NCBI RefSeq assembly: GCF_023017105.1
Contig: NZ_JALKEV010000005.1
Location: 204,506 to 268,505, forward strand
Source: Halalkalibacter sp. APA_J-10(15)
Lineage (GTDB): Bacteria; Bacillota; Bacilli; Bacillales; Bacillaceae_D
Direction: 5' to 3'
Length of the DNA: 64,000 nt
Shown here: positions 1-8,071 of the stretch, one piece after another
Layout of the letters: each line of letters starts with the position of its first letter
How positions within the stretch are numbered: the first letter of the stretch is position 1
Made by a program: the position numbers and the translations under genes
The notes under the pieces: model-generated
Told to the model about the DNA's origin: nothing
The model's input: only the letters and a program-made list of their open reading frames with translations
Database searches by the model: none

Positions 1-375
1 TTACATGATATAGGTAAGACTAAATCCTTTTTAGATGCTACAGCTCCAGAGCTATCAACAGAAGGTGAATTTTTCGGTCATGTTTCAGTTAGCCTAGACA
101 TGATCACGCAGGCAGCCTACAGTGCCGGATTGGACTTAGATCATTCAGATATCACACATGTAAGGCATTGCATAGCAAGTCAATTAGGTGAAGTGAGCCA
201 AGGTTTTGGAAGTGCTGCTTCTCCTAAAACAGAGGAAGCTATTTTCTTTTCTTCATTAAAACATTTAAATAGTCAATTAAATAACATGTCGATGTTGAAG
301 GAGCAATCAGTTGAAGACTGGACGTATTCTCCACTGTTTAAAAGACGTGTGTATACTAAAAAAGAAAAGGAGTAG
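1..375 (+). CDS. HD-domain hydrolase, C-terminal part (YhaM-like)
   Basis: The frame is open from base 1, so the N-terminus lies outside the window; 124 residues remain. The visible part opens with HDIGK, the metal-binding HD signature, followed by GHVS, then HCIASQLGE and P-x-T-EEA. This order resembles the C-terminal HD domain of YhaM-type 3'-5' exoribonucleases, in which these residues bind divalent metal. The family match is by motif only; another HD phosphohydrolase is possible. The charged tail may be specific to this branch. The downstream EcsC-like gene starts inside or just after its end, suggesting translational coupling. Confidence 0.65.
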   Translation, partial: LHDIGKTKSFLDATAPELSTEGEFFGHVSVSLDMITQAAYSAGLDLDHSDITHVRHCIASQLGEVSQGFGSAASPKTEEAIFFSSLKHLNSQLNNMSMLKEQSVEDWTYSPLFKRRVYTKKEKE

Positions 376-1210
376 ATGGACATTGGAACATCACTGGGAT
401 GAGCTTGAACAATGGGAAAGACGCTATTTTGAAAAAGAACAATCAGATCTTGGAATTTTGTACAATCAGTGGCAAGAAAAATGGCTAAAATCATTAAATC
501 AGAAAAGAAAGCGACAAGTACTTTCTTTATTAGATAATTGCCTTGTTCACCTTCAGGCAGGCTTGCTACATAGTCGTTCATTTGAAGACACGAAGAAACG
601 TGTCTATACGCATGCAAGGATCTTTCATCCTACCATTTCAAGCGCGGAAGCATTAAGACAACTTTCAATTGAACAAGCGAATTACTTAGCTGATCAGCTT
701 ATGGCTAAACAAAGGCTCTTGTCGGTAGGTCAAGGAGGGATAACAGGCTTAGGTGGTCTCTTCTTTCTTGCTGCTGATCTACCTGCTCTGATGGCCATTC
801 AATTGCGTTCATTACAGCAATTAGCATTTGTATATGGCTATGATTGTCGCCATCCAATGGAGCAGATCGTTATGCTAAAGCTCTATCATTTGGCAACATT
901 ACCGAAACAATATCAAAAGGCAGAATGGGACAAGCTATTAGAGGAAAGTCTTGCTCATCAACAAGCGATTTTCTATGAAGGGGACGATTCGATCATTCAA
1001 GAGGAATGGTTACAGCGATTTACTCCTCAATTAGCAAAGAGCTTCCTCATTACAATACTACGCCGAAAGACTGTACAGTTTGTTCCATTAATCGGGATGG
1101 TTGTTGGAGCAGGAATGAATTACACGTTAACGAAACAAGTGATTGAGGTTGGACAACATTTTTATTTGAAAAGAAGACTATTAGACCTAGCTTCTGATCG
1201 TATGACGTAA
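311..1210 (+). CDS. EcsC-family protein
   Basis: A protein of up to 299 residues with the EcsC-family pattern: a Trp/Glu-rich N-terminus (HHWDELEQWERRYF), a long basic middle, a glycine-rich segment GQGGITGLGGLFFLAADLP (about residues 137-155) likely to associate with membrane, and a second hydrophobic stretch near 257-272. EcsC proteins have no proven biochemical function; the name comes from the B. subtilis ecs operon. The start is uncertain. TTG at 311 has AAGGAG seven bases upstream but overlaps the previous gene by 65 bases. TTG at 383 has another AAGGAG ten bases upstream and avoids the overlap. An ATG at 376 is in the wrong frame and stops after eight codons. Confidence 0.75.
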   Translation: MKTGRILHCLKDVCILKKKRSRWTLEHHWDELEQWERRYFEKEQSDLGILYNQWQEKWLKSLNQKRKRQVLSLLDNCLVHLQAGLLHSRSFEDTKKRVYTHARIFHPTISSAEALRQLSIEQANYLADQLMAKQRLLSVGQGGITGLGGLFFLAADLPALMAIQLRSLQQLAFVYGYDCRHPMEQIVMLKLYHLATLPKQYQKAEWDKLLEESLAHQQAIFYEGDDSIIQEEWLQRFTPQLAKSFLITILRRKTVQFVPLIGMVVGAGMNYTLTKQVIEVGQHFYLKRRLLDLASDRMT

Positions 1211-1243
1211 TAAAGGGGAACATTCTAATCATTCTCGTCCATT

Positions 1244-1273
1244 AGGCTAGGAGACATTATTATGCCCTAGCCT
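1244..1273. terminator. Hairpin between convergent genes (weak terminator)
   Basis: AGGCTAGG at 1244-1251 pairs perfectly with CCTAGCCT at 1266-1273 around a 14-base loop. It lies between the EcsC-like gene and the leftward gene that ends at 1291, the right place for a two-way terminator. No clear T-run follows on either strand, so function is uncertain. Confidence 0.4.
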
Positions 1274-1290
1274 CATTGTCTGATTCTTAT

Positions 1291-1587
1291 TTATAAGGAA
1301 GGTGCTAGTCTATATAGGATCCAGAGGTCATTAATAATGGAAGCGAGTTCAGCCATTTCTTCATTCAGTCGGCAGGATTTCTCGAAATCTTCTTCATTTG
1401 AAAGGTGCTCATGAACAGAGTGAATTTGATTTTCCATTTGTTTGACTCTGTCCGGAATCGTACCACGAATTTGTTCCCATTTGTTAAGAGTGTTTACTTT
1501 CGTCTGCTCATCTAGAGTATCCCATTCTTGTTCGATATGGGGGACGCTTATCCCTAACCGCAGATCGTATATAAATTTCACATGCAA
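1291..1587 (-). CDS. Hypothetical small acidic protein
   Basis: A 98-residue soluble protein rich in Glu, Leu and Ile with a likely helical or coiled-coil C-terminal half (about residues 45-90). I do not recognise the family. The start is placed at TTG 1587 because AGAGGTGAT lies just before it with normal spacing; an in-frame ATG at 1605 would add six residues but has no ribosome site. The gene diverges from argG, whose promoter and operator region occupies the gap. No signal peptide, membrane segment or catalytic motif is visible. Confidence 0.6.
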   Translation of the reverse strand: MHVKFIYDLRLGISVPHIEQEWDTLDEQTKVNTLNKWEQIRGTIPDRVKQMENQIHSVHEHLSNEEDFEKSCRLNEEMAELASIINDLWILYRLAPSL

Positions 1588-1667
1588 TTGGATCACCTCT
1601 GACATTGATTATATCGAAAATTGCTATATTTGAAAGTGAAATCATTCAAAAAAGATGCAATAAACAC

Positions 1668-1696
1668 TTGCCAAATTGAGCGCTGCCTGTTAAAGT
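1668..1696 (+). promoter_or_regulatory. Promoter of argGH
   Basis: TTGCCA (1668-1673) and TAAAGT (1691-1696) are separated by 17 bases, a SigA-type arrangement. The predicted transcription start falls inside the first arginine-box-like site at 1697-1710. The leader to argG is about 125 bases. Confidence 0.55.
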
Positions 1697-1710
1697 AATG
1701 AATATTAATA
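1697..1710 (+). promoter_or_regulatory. Arginine-box-like operator, upstream copy
   Basis: AATGAATATTAATA immediately follows the -10 box. It is the exact reverse complement of the sequence at 1799-1812. The TGAAT core resembles half of the AhrC/ArgR operator consensus (TGAAT-AT-rich-ATTCA). Placement over the start site fits repression by the arginine repressor. The protein is not in this window, so the assignment is inferred. Confidence 0.5.
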
Positions 1711-1738
1711 AGAAATGCAGTTAGATTTATGCATGAAT

Positions 1739-1767
1739 AGTGCGCTAAATAAAAGCACTCTTTTTTT
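1739..1767 (+). terminator. Hairpin with T-run in the argG leader
   Basis: AGTGC (1739-1743) pairs with GCACT (1755-1759), followed by seven T bases at 1761-1767. The five-base stem is short. If the promoter at 1668 is right, this lies in the transcribed argG leader and could act as a weak attenuator; it could also be a leftover terminator. Confidence 0.35.
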
Positions 1768-1798
1768 GAATAACAATGTATAAAAATAATATATTAAG

Positions 1799-1812
1799 TA
1801 TTAATATTCATT
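1799..1812 (+). promoter_or_regulatory. Arginine-box-like operator, downstream copy
   Basis: TATTAATATTCATT lies 14 bases before the argG start codon and is the exact reverse complement of 1697-1710, with about 102 bases between centres. Paired operators, one at the promoter and one near the start of the first gene, are a known arrangement for ArgR/AhrC in Bacillus. Inferred from sequence only. Confidence 0.45.
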
Positions 1813-1826
1813 GGGGGAATGAGAAG

Positions 1827-3038
1827 ATGAGTAAAGAAAAAGTAGTATTAGCTTATTCGGGTGGTTTAGATACGTCAGTTGCGATCAAATGGTTAGCAGA
1901 TCAAGGGTATGATGTGATTGCAGTTGGTTTAGATGTAGGTGAAGGAAAGGATTTAGATTTTGTTAAGCAAAAAGCTCTTGATGTTGGTGCAATTGAATCA
2001 TATTCAATTGATGCAAAGAAGGAATTTGCTGAAGATTTTGTGTTACCAGCGCTACAAGCTCATACAATGTATGAGGATAAATATCCACTAGTTTCAGCAT
2101 TGTCACGTCCACTTATTTCAAAGAAACTCGTTGAAATTGCTGAGCAAACGGGTGCTTCAGCGGTTGCACATGGATGTACCGGAAAAGGGAATGACCAAGT
2201 TCGTTTTGAAGTGTCAATCCAAGCTCTTAACCCAGATTTGAAAGTATTAGCTCCTGTACGTGAGTGGGGTTGGTCGCGTGATGAGGAAATTGAATATGCG
2301 AAGAAGAATAATGTGCCAATCCCTATTGATCTTGATAATCCATACTCTGTTGACCAGAACTTATGGGGACGTGCAAATGAGTGTGGAATTCTAGAGGATC
2401 CTTGGGCAACTCCTCCAGAAGGAGCATATGAACTAACGGCCGCGATTGAGGATACGCCAAATGAAGCAGAGTATGTAGAACTTGCTTTTGAACAAGGTGT
2501 GCCTGTTTCTATTAATGGAAAGAACTATCAACTAGATGATTTAATTCTTGAATTAAATCAAATTGCTGGTAAGCATGGTGTTGGACGTATTGATCATGTG
2601 GAGAATCGTCTAGTTGGGATTAAATCGCGTGAAGTATATGAGTGTCCTGGTGCGATGACTTTGATAAAAGCACATAAGGAGCTTGAAGATATTACATTAA
2701 CCAAGGAAGTTGCTCATTTTAAACCAGTTGTATCACAAAAATTATCAGAGGTTATTTATAATGGTCTTTGGTTCTCGCCGATTCGTGATGCGCTTCAAGC
2801 ATTTCTACTAGAAACGCAAAAAACAGTAACAGGTGTCGTACGTGTGAAATTATTTAAAGGGCATGCAATAGTGGAAGGACGTAAATCACCATATTCTTTA
2901 TATAATGAGAAGCTTGCAACGTATTCAACAGACGATGAATTTGATCACGGTGCAGCAGTTGGTTTCATTTCATTATGGGGATTATCAACGAAGGTAAATA
3001 GTAAAGTCAATAAAGAGCAAAAGGAGGTCAATCAATAG
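1827..3038 (+). CDS. argG: Argininosuccinate synthase
   Basis: Joins citrulline and aspartate with ATP to make argininosuccinate, the penultimate step of arginine synthesis in the cytoplasm. The 403-residue protein has the N-type ATP pyrophosphatase loop SGGLDTS at residues 11-17 and is the normal length. The start is ATG 1827, preceded by GGGGGAATGAG; the open frame extends to 1776 but the extra residues are not part of the family. Its TAG stop overlaps the GTG start of argH by one base, so the two are co-translated. Two mutually inverted arginine-box-like sites upstream suggest repression by arginine. Confidence 0.97.
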   Translation: MSKEKVVLAYSGGLDTSVAIKWLADQGYDVIAVGLDVGEGKDLDFVKQKALDVGAIESYSIDAKKEFAEDFVLPALQAHTMYEDKYPLVSALSRPLISKKLVEIAEQTGASAVAHGCTGKGNDQVRFEVSIQALNPDLKVLAPVREWGWSRDEEIEYAKKNNVPIPIDLDNPYSVDQNLWGRANECGILEDPWATPPEGAYELTAAIEDTPNEAEYVELAFEQGVPVSINGKNYQLDDLILELNQIAGKHGVGRIDHVENRLVGIKSREVYECPGAMTLIKAHKELEDITLTKEVAHFKPVVSQKLSEVIYNGLWFSPIRDALQAFLLETQKTVTGVVRVKLFKGHAIVEGRKSPYSLYNEKLATYSTDDEFDHGAAVGFISLWGLSTKVNSKVNKEQKEVNQ

Positions 3039-4426
3039 TGTCGAAGCTTTGGGGTGGACGCTTTACGAAAACAGCTGAGGAGTGGGTCGATGCCTTTGGT
3101 GCATCGATCGGCTTTGATCAAGCATTAGTGAATGAAGACATAGAAGGAAGTATTGCCCATGTAACGATGCTTGGTAAATGTGGCGTTCTTCCAAAGGATG
3201 AGGTTGAACAAATTAAGAACGGCCTTCAAGCTCTTCGCGAAAAAGCGGCAAAGGGTGAACTAGAGTTTTCTGTTCAACAGGAAGATATCCATTTGAATTT
3301 AGAGAAGCATCTAATTGATGAAATTGGCCCTGTCGGTGGAAAGCTCCATACAGGTCGTAGTCGAAATGATCAAGTGGCAACGGATATGCATCTCTACTTG
3401 CGTAACCAAACGAACGAAATTATGGATGGCTTAAAGAAGCTACAGCAATCTCTTGTCACGCAAGCGAATGAGCATGTAGAAACATTGATTCCTGGTTATA
3501 CGCATTTGCAGCGTGCTCAACCGGTTTCGTTTGCACACCATTTGCTTGCTTATTTCTGGATGCTTGAAAGGGATTATGGGCGTTTGGAGGATAGCTTGAA
3601 GCGGGTGAACGTGTCACCACTTGGTGCAGGTGCGCTTGCAGGGACGACATTCCCGATTGATCGTCACTATTCTGCTGAATTATTAGGGTTTGACGATATT
3701 TACCACAATAGTTTAGATGCTGTTAGTGACCGTGACTTCATTGTTGAATTTCTAAATGCGTCCTCAATGATTATGATGCATTTATCACGTCTTTGTGAAG
3801 AACTTATTTTATGGTCAACACAAGAGTTCCAATTCATTGAAATGGATGATTCATTTGCAACTGGAAGCAGCATTATGCCGCAGAAGAAGAATCCTGACAT
3901 GGCAGAATTGATTCGTGGGAAAACAGGAAGAGTGTATGGTCATTTGTTCTCATTATTAACGACATTAAAAGGATTGCCTCTTGCGTATAATAAAGACATG
4001 CAAGAGGATAAAGAAGGAATGTTTGATACGGTTGAAACGGTTAAAGGCTCTTTGAATATTTTTGCTGGTATGATTGAGACGATGACGGTGAACGTTGATA
4101 CGATGGAAAAGGCGGTTCATCATGACTTCTCTAATGCAACCGAGCTAGCCGATTACTTAGCAACAAAAGGAATGCCTTTCCGTCAGGCTCATGAAGTCGT
4201 TGGAAAGCTTGTATTAGTTGCGATTCAAAAAGGTGTCTTCCTTCTAGATTTACCGTTCTCTGATTACGAAGATGCGAGTGAGCTTTTTGAAAAAGATATT
4301 TACGAAGTGCTTAATCCAAAGACTGTTGTTGCACGCCGAAATAGCGCTGGTGGAACTGGATTTGAACAAGTGCGTGTCTCTTTACTAAAGGCAGAGCAAC
4401 TTTTGGCGAATTCACATAAATCATAG
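3038..4426 (+). CDS. argH: Argininosuccinate lyase
   Basis: Cleaves argininosuccinate to arginine and fumarate, the last step of arginine synthesis. The 462-residue protein belongs to the fumarase/aspartase superfamily: [12 protein letters not shown] carries the acid-base histidine region (near 155-160) and [12 protein letters not shown] (near 275-287) is the superfamily signature loop with the catalytic serine. Start GTG 3038 overlaps the argG stop, with AGGAGGT upstream. Full length and intact. Forms a two-gene operon with argG, possibly extended by the small gene at 4482. Confidence 0.97.
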   Translation: MSKLWGGRFTKTAEEWVDAFGASIGFDQALVNEDIEGSIAHVTMLGKCGVLPKDEVEQIKNGLQALREKAAKGELEFSVQQEDIHLNLEKHLIDEIGPVGGKLHTGRSRNDQVATDMHLYLRNQTNEIMDGLKKLQQSLVTQANEHVETLIPGYTHLQRAQPVSFAHHLLAYFWMLERDYGRLEDSLKRVNVSPLGAGALAGTTFPIDRHYSAELLGFDDIYHNSLDAVSDRDFIVEFLNASSMIMMHLSRLCEELILWSTQEFQFIEMDDSFATGSSIMPQKKNPDMAELIRGKTGRVYGHLFSLLTTLKGLPLAYNKDMQEDKEGMFDTVETVKGSLNIFAGMIETMTVNVDTMEKAVHHDFSNATELADYLATKGMPFRQAHEVVGKLVLVAIQKGVFLLDLPFSDYEDASELFEKDIYEVLNPKTVVARRNSAGGTGFEQVRVSLLKAEQLLANSHKS

Positions 4427-4481
4427 GTTATTGCTTCATACTAGTCTTGTAATATGAAGTCTAGGAGGAGGCATTTAGGCT

Positions 4482-4637
4482 GTGAAGGAGCATAAGTTAA
4501 CGAATGGTTTGTATGATCAACAAGGCGAGCGCGTTGTACATCAACAGTTGCTTGACTCATATAGTTGTGGTACATATGAGCAAAGGCACTTAGATGAAAA
4601 TAAGACGTACGAGCACTATGAAAAAAGTGAAAAATAA
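4482..4637 (+). CDS. Hypothetical 51-residue hydrophilic protein
   Basis: A short frame from GTG 4482 to TAA 4637, beginning VKEHKLTNGLYDQQGERVV and ending in a run of charged and Tyr/His residues (DENKTYEHYEKSEK). AGGAGGAG at 4463-4470 precedes it at somewhat long spacing (11 bases). A clear terminator directly follows the stop, consistent with a real last gene of the arg operon. I do not recognise the family. No membrane segment or signal. The phrase NGLYDQQGERV looks like a small beta-hairpin start; function unknown. Confidence 0.5.
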   Translation: MKEHKLTNGLYDQQGERVVHQQLLDSYSCGTYEQRHLDENKTYEHYEKSEK

Positions 4638-4638
4638 C

Positions 4639-4685
4639 AAAAAGGTCTAAGGTAAGCATGCTGTGCTTGCTTTTGGCCTTTTTAA
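4639..4685 (+). terminator. Terminator after the arg operon
   Basis: Outer arms AAAAAGG and CCTTTTT enclose an inner perfect stem AAGCA (4654-4658) / TGCTT (4664-4668); the T-rich 3' arm serves as the tail. Confidence 0.65.
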
Positions 4686-4747
4686 AATTTAGTAGATCAA
4701 TGTATAATATACCAATATTTGCCTCATGCTAATGCAGAGGTGATGAG

Positions 4748-5119
4748 ATGAAAAAGCTTATGATCGTTTTCGTCGTTATGTTAAGCATACTTAAAGTAAC
4801 TGATGTAGCAGCTAGTGGAACAGAATTGATGAGTGCTTATTCTCTTCGCATATCAGCTATAGTGGATGGTCAAGATTATGAATGGGAATATGACAGTCCG
4901 AGAAAATATGAATTCGAAAAAGGTTCACAAGTGATGAAGGGAAATGAAGCGAAGGAGCAGGTGGAAGCAATTGTGACGCTTTTACAGATAAGTGAAAATC
5001 AATCAATTGACGAGTACGTGGACAATATGAAAGCAGAATATCCTCGTTTATCAAAGTTAGACATTCGCTATATGAATGAGGATGGTCAGTTGTTTACTTG
5101 GGTTTGGAATGAGGAATGA
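4748..5119 (+). CDS. Hypothetical secreted protein
   Basis: A 123-residue protein with a short basic N-terminus, a hydrophobic core (about residues 4-18) and a plausible signal peptidase site near VAA-SG at 20-24, so probably exported. No lipobox cysteine is seen. The mature part (about 100 residues) is acidic, rich in Glu, Asp and Tyr, and ends in a Trp-rich strand (FTWVWNEE). I do not recognise the family. AGAGGTGATG provides the ribosome site. A TATAAT at 4703-4708 could be its -10 box, with no convincing -35. A palindromic terminator-like repeat follows. Confidence 0.7.
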   Translation: MKKLMIVFVVMLSILKVTDVAASGTELMSAYSLRISAIVDGQDYEWEYDSPRKYEFEKGSQVMKGNEAKEQVEAIVTLLQISENQSIDEYVDNMKAEYPRLSKLDIRYMNEDGQLFTWVWNEE

Positions 5120-5131
5120 GCAATAAGGAAG

Positions 5132-5176
5132 AAGGGCACTGAAAAAGTTTTAATTCTAACTTTTCCAGTGCCCTTT
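5132..5176. repeat. CACTGAAAAAGT palindrome acting as terminator
   Basis: AAGGGCACTG (5132-5141) pairs with CAGTGCCCTT (5166-5175), extended by AAAAGTT/AACTTTT on the inside. It is one of at least four related palindromes in the window (also near 24800, 50034 and 56678). The position right after a gene suggests it serves as a terminator here. Confidence 0.75.
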
Positions 5177-5300
5177 CCTTTAAGGCTTCCCTTTATGTGC
5201 TCTTTACACTCATACGTTTTGATAATTCAATAAAAGGGAATTGAACCTCTTATATCGAATGAATAAAGATTAAGAAGATTATAAGAAGGAGTGTGTAAAG

Positions 5301-5984
5301 ATGAACGTAAGCTACCATGGACATTCAGTTGTCTTTATTAACACAAAAAGAACGAAAATTATTATTGATCCATTCATTACTGGCAATGGTTTAACGGATT
5401 TAAATGCTGACTCACTCGAAGTAGATGTAATTCTATTAACCCACGGCCATAATGACCATGTAGGTGACACAGTCGAGTTAGCAAAAAGGAATGATGCGTT
5501 AGTGATCGCCCCATTTGAATTAGCAACATATCTAGGTTGGAAAGGTATACAGTGCCACCCGATGCATATCGGTGGTGCGCATACATTTGAATTCGGGACA
5601 GTTAAATTAACACAAGCCTTTCACGGATCATCCTATACCGAGGAAGATAATCAGAGAATAGTTTACACAGGGATGCCAGCAGGAATTCTGTTAACGGTTG
5701 AAGGAAAAACGATTTTTCATGCTGGGGATACTGCATTATTTAGTGATATGAAGCTAATTGGGGAGCGTAATACGATTGATCTGGCATTTTTACCGATTGG
5801 AGATAATTTCACGATGGGGCCAGAAGATGCTACGTTGGCTGCAGAATGGCTGCAAGCGAAACGAGTTGTTCCAATCCATTACAATACATTTCCGGTTATT
5901 GAACAAGATCCTAATGAGTATGCTGAGCATTTATCAGGAAAGAAGGGGCTGGCTCTTAAAGTTGGTGAAGGAATCGAATTATAG
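5301..5984 (+). CDS. ytkL: Metal-dependent hydrolase, UPF0173 (YtkL)
   Basis: A 227-residue metallo-beta-lactamase-fold hydrolase. The zinc-binding signature [11 protein letters not shown] lies at about residues 45-55, further ligands in FHAGDTALF (about 138-146) and a late histidine in VPIHYNTFP (about 190-198). The family (UPF0173) is widespread in Firmicutes and its substrate is not settled. Start ATG 5301 has GAAGGAGTG upstream. Next to ytoI and ytpI as in B. subtilis. A hairpin with a T-run closes the gene, so it is probably monocistronic. Confidence 0.9.
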   Translation: MNVSYHGHSVVFINTKRTKIIIDPFITGNGLTDLNADSLEVDVILLTHGHNDHVGDTVELAKRNDALVIAPFELATYLGWKGIQCHPMHIGGAHTFEFGTVKLTQAFHGSSYTEEDNQRIVYTGMPAGILLTVEGKTIFHAGDTALFSDMKLIGERNTIDLAFLPIGDNFTMGPEDATLAAEWLQAKRVVPIHYNTFPVIEQDPNEYAEHLSGKKGLALKVGEGIEL

Positions 5985-5992
5985 GAGCAATT

Positions 5993-6021
5993 GGTACTTC
6001 TTTTGAGAGGTACCTTTTTTT
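5993..6021 (+). terminator. Terminator after ytkL
   Basis: GGTAC (5993-5997) pairs with GTACC (6010-6014), followed by seven T bases. The stem is short but the T-run is strong. Confidence 0.55.
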
Positions 6022-6182
6022 AAAAAGAATAAGGGATTTAACGAACATAGCACTAATATCGTGAACCGATAAGCCTTTAAAAAGGATGACCATCCATATA
6101 TGTGTTCTTGCTCGAATGGGAGAGAACACGTATACTTATGATGGTTATACATAGTAGAGGTCGTTAAAAGTGGAGGAAAAAA

Positions 6183-7490
6183 GTGGCTACGAAGCACGAA
6201 CAAATTATTAATTATATTACAAAACTGCGAATAGGTGAAAAGATTTCTGTTCGTTCAATTGCTAAGGCTCTAATCGTTAGTGAAGGAACAGCGTATCGAG
6301 CTATTAAAGAAGCCGAAAATCAAGGAATTGTTAGTACAATCGAACGTGTTGGGACGATTCGGATTGAGAAAAAGCGTAAAGAAAATATTGAACGGTTAAC
6401 GTATGCAGAAGTCGTTAACATTGTTGAAGGGCAAGTGCTTGGAGGTAGACGAGGCTTACATAAAACATTAAATCGATTTGTTATAGGTGCTATGAAGGTC
6501 GATGCGATGATGAGGTATATGGAGGTCGGGAATTTACTGATTGTCGGGAATCGTGAAGAAATTCATAAGGTCGGGATTGAATCTGGAACAGCCGTATTAA
6601 TCACTGGTGGTTTTTCTACAAGTGATGAAGTCATTAGACTTGCAGATGAACTGGAATTGCCTATTATTTCAACGAGCTATGACACATTTACGGTGGCGGC
6701 GATGATTAACCGAGCCATATATGATCAATTAATCAAGAAAGAAATTGTACTTGTTGATGATATATTAATTCCACTTGCCAATACATACTATTTGAAAACG
6801 GATGATACGGTTAAACGATGGGATCATTTAAATAAAGAAACAGGACATAGTCGATACCCGGTTATTAATGAATCGATGAAGGTACAAGGGATGATTGCGG
6901 CGAAGGATGTAGTCGGGGTTGACTCTCATACGAGAATTGAAAAAGTGATGACGACTGACCCGATTACCGTTAATGAACGAACATCAATTGCAACTGTTGC
7001 TCATTTATTAGTATGGGAAGGGATCGAATTATTGCCAGTTATTGACCAAGCGAAGAAGCTTATCGGTGTTGTGAGTAGGCAGGATGTATTAAAGGCTCTA
7101 CAAATGGTTCAAAGACAGCCACATGTAGGTGAGACGATTGAAGAAATTGTCACAAGAAGATTACAAGATTGTTCTACAGAAGAGCGGTTTCAATTTTCCT
7201 GTGAAGTAACACCACAGATGACGAATCAATTAGGATCAATATCTTACGGTGTATTTACGATTCTAGTGACAGAGATAGGAAGAAGAGTACTCCGTACATA
7301 TAAAAAAGGTGATTTAGTCGTTGAAAATATTACATTATATTTCATAAAGCCCGTACAAATGGAAAGTATACTGCGAATCGAACCGAAAGTGTTGGAGATG
7401 GGTCGGAAGCATGGAAAGATTGACGTTGAGCTTTATCATGATACGAAAATCGTCGGAAAAGCCCTCATGATGGCTCAACTGATCGATTAG
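6183..7490 (+). CDS. ytoI: CBS / DRTGG / thioesterase-fold regulator (YtoI)
   Basis: A 435-residue four-part protein matching B. subtilis YtoI: an N-terminal winged helix (about 1-60, with VSEGTAYRAIKEAENQGIV as recognition helix), a DRTGG domain (about 70-185), a pair of CBS domains (about 195-305, VMTTDPITVNE and GVVSRQDVLKAL) and a C-terminal hotdog thioesterase-like domain (about 320-435). CBS and DRTGG modules usually bind adenine nucleotides, so a ligand-responsive regulator is likely; target genes are unknown. Start GTG 6183 with GGAGGAAAAA upstream. Confidence 0.85.
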   Translation: MATKHEQIINYITKLRIGEKISVRSIAKALIVSEGTAYRAIKEAENQGIVSTIERVGTIRIEKKRKENIERLTYAEVVNIVEGQVLGGRRGLHKTLNRFVIGAMKVDAMMRYMEVGNLLIVGNREEIHKVGIESGTAVLITGGFSTSDEVIRLADELELPIISTSYDTFTVAAMINRAIYDQLIKKEIVLVDDILIPLANTYYLKTDDTVKRWDHLNKETGHSRYPVINESMKVQGMIAAKDVVGVDSHTRIEKVMTTDPITVNERTSIATVAHLLVWEGIELLPVIDQAKKLIGVVSRQDVLKALQMVQRQPHVGETIEEIVTRRLQDCSTEERFQFSCEVTPQMTNQLGSISYGVFTILVTEIGRRVLRTYKKGDLVVENITLYFIKPVQMESILRIEPKVLEMGRKHGKIDVELYHDTKIVGKALMMAQLID

Positions 7491-7596
7491 CAGGTTATTT
7501 TAGCGAGCATAATAGGTAAAGTTATACTTTGAAATCAAAGGACATGGAAGTGGATACAGCAAGTATGAATGTATAAGTACATTATTTTATAATAAA

Positions 7597-7629
7597 AACC
7601 GTTAAAGTGTGCTGCCAACTTTAACGGTT
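7597..7629 (-). terminator. Hairpin terminator downstream of ytpI (leftward)
   Basis: AACCGTTAAAGT (7597-7608) pairs perfectly with ACTTTAACGGTT (7618-7629). On the minus strand the 3' arm continues into TTTTTATT, a proper terminator tail, so it mainly stops leftward transcripts but also sits downstream of ytoI. Confidence 0.7.
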
Positions 7630-7649
7630 AAGTATGTATTTCTGTGAAG

Positions 7650-7689
7650 TTACCATAAGAAAAGACGCGCAGCGTTTTTCTTATGGTAA
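7650..7689 (-). terminator. Second hairpin at the end of ytpI
   Basis: A perfect 14-base stem (7650-7663 with 7676-7689) whose loop contains ACGC/GCGT. It includes the ytpI stop codon at 7681-7683. Together with 7597-7629 it makes a tandem termination block between convergent ytoI and ytpI. Confidence 0.6.
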
Positions 7690-7962
7690 TTGATTGATGT
7701 AATGGCTTCGTGCTCGAAAGCCATAAATGAGATTAGCAATACCGAAAATGAGGAAAACAATCCCAACAACCCAATCGATGGTGTTCCGCGGTGATATTAA
7801 CAAATTAGCACCAAATGCTGCTAAGAAAATCCCAAGGCTTAATGTGGATTTGGATTGATAAATACGTTTTAAAAGTGGTTCTGATTGGCGCCATGCTTTG
7901 ATCCTATTGTAAAGGAAAAATACGACTGATAAGACAATGATAATAATTAATAGTTTTTCCAT
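7681..7962 (-). CDS. ytpI: YtpI-family membrane protein
   Basis: A 93-residue protein with three hydrophobic segments (about residues 1-17, 38-58 and 62-80) separated by a basic loop, matching the YtpI family of Bacillus. Function unknown. The start is ATG 7962, with GGAGGAACG directly upstream; the open frame reaches 7992 but without a better ribosome site. It is read opposite to its neighbours and diverges from nrnA. Position between ytoI and nrnA is conserved in B. subtilis, supporting the assignment. Confidence 0.8.
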   Translation of the reverse strand: MEKLLIIIIVLSVVFFLYNRIKAWRQSEPLLKRIYQSKSTLSLGIFLAAFGANLLISPRNTIDWVVGIVFLIFGIANLIYGFRARSHYINQLP

Positions 7963-8071
7963 TCGTTCCTCCTGCATGTACATTAAATTCACTTATGCCA
8001 TCTATTGTAACGTTAACAAGTGAAAGATGCTAGTGAAGGAAGCGTGAACGAAATGAGGAGAGGAGAATTCA

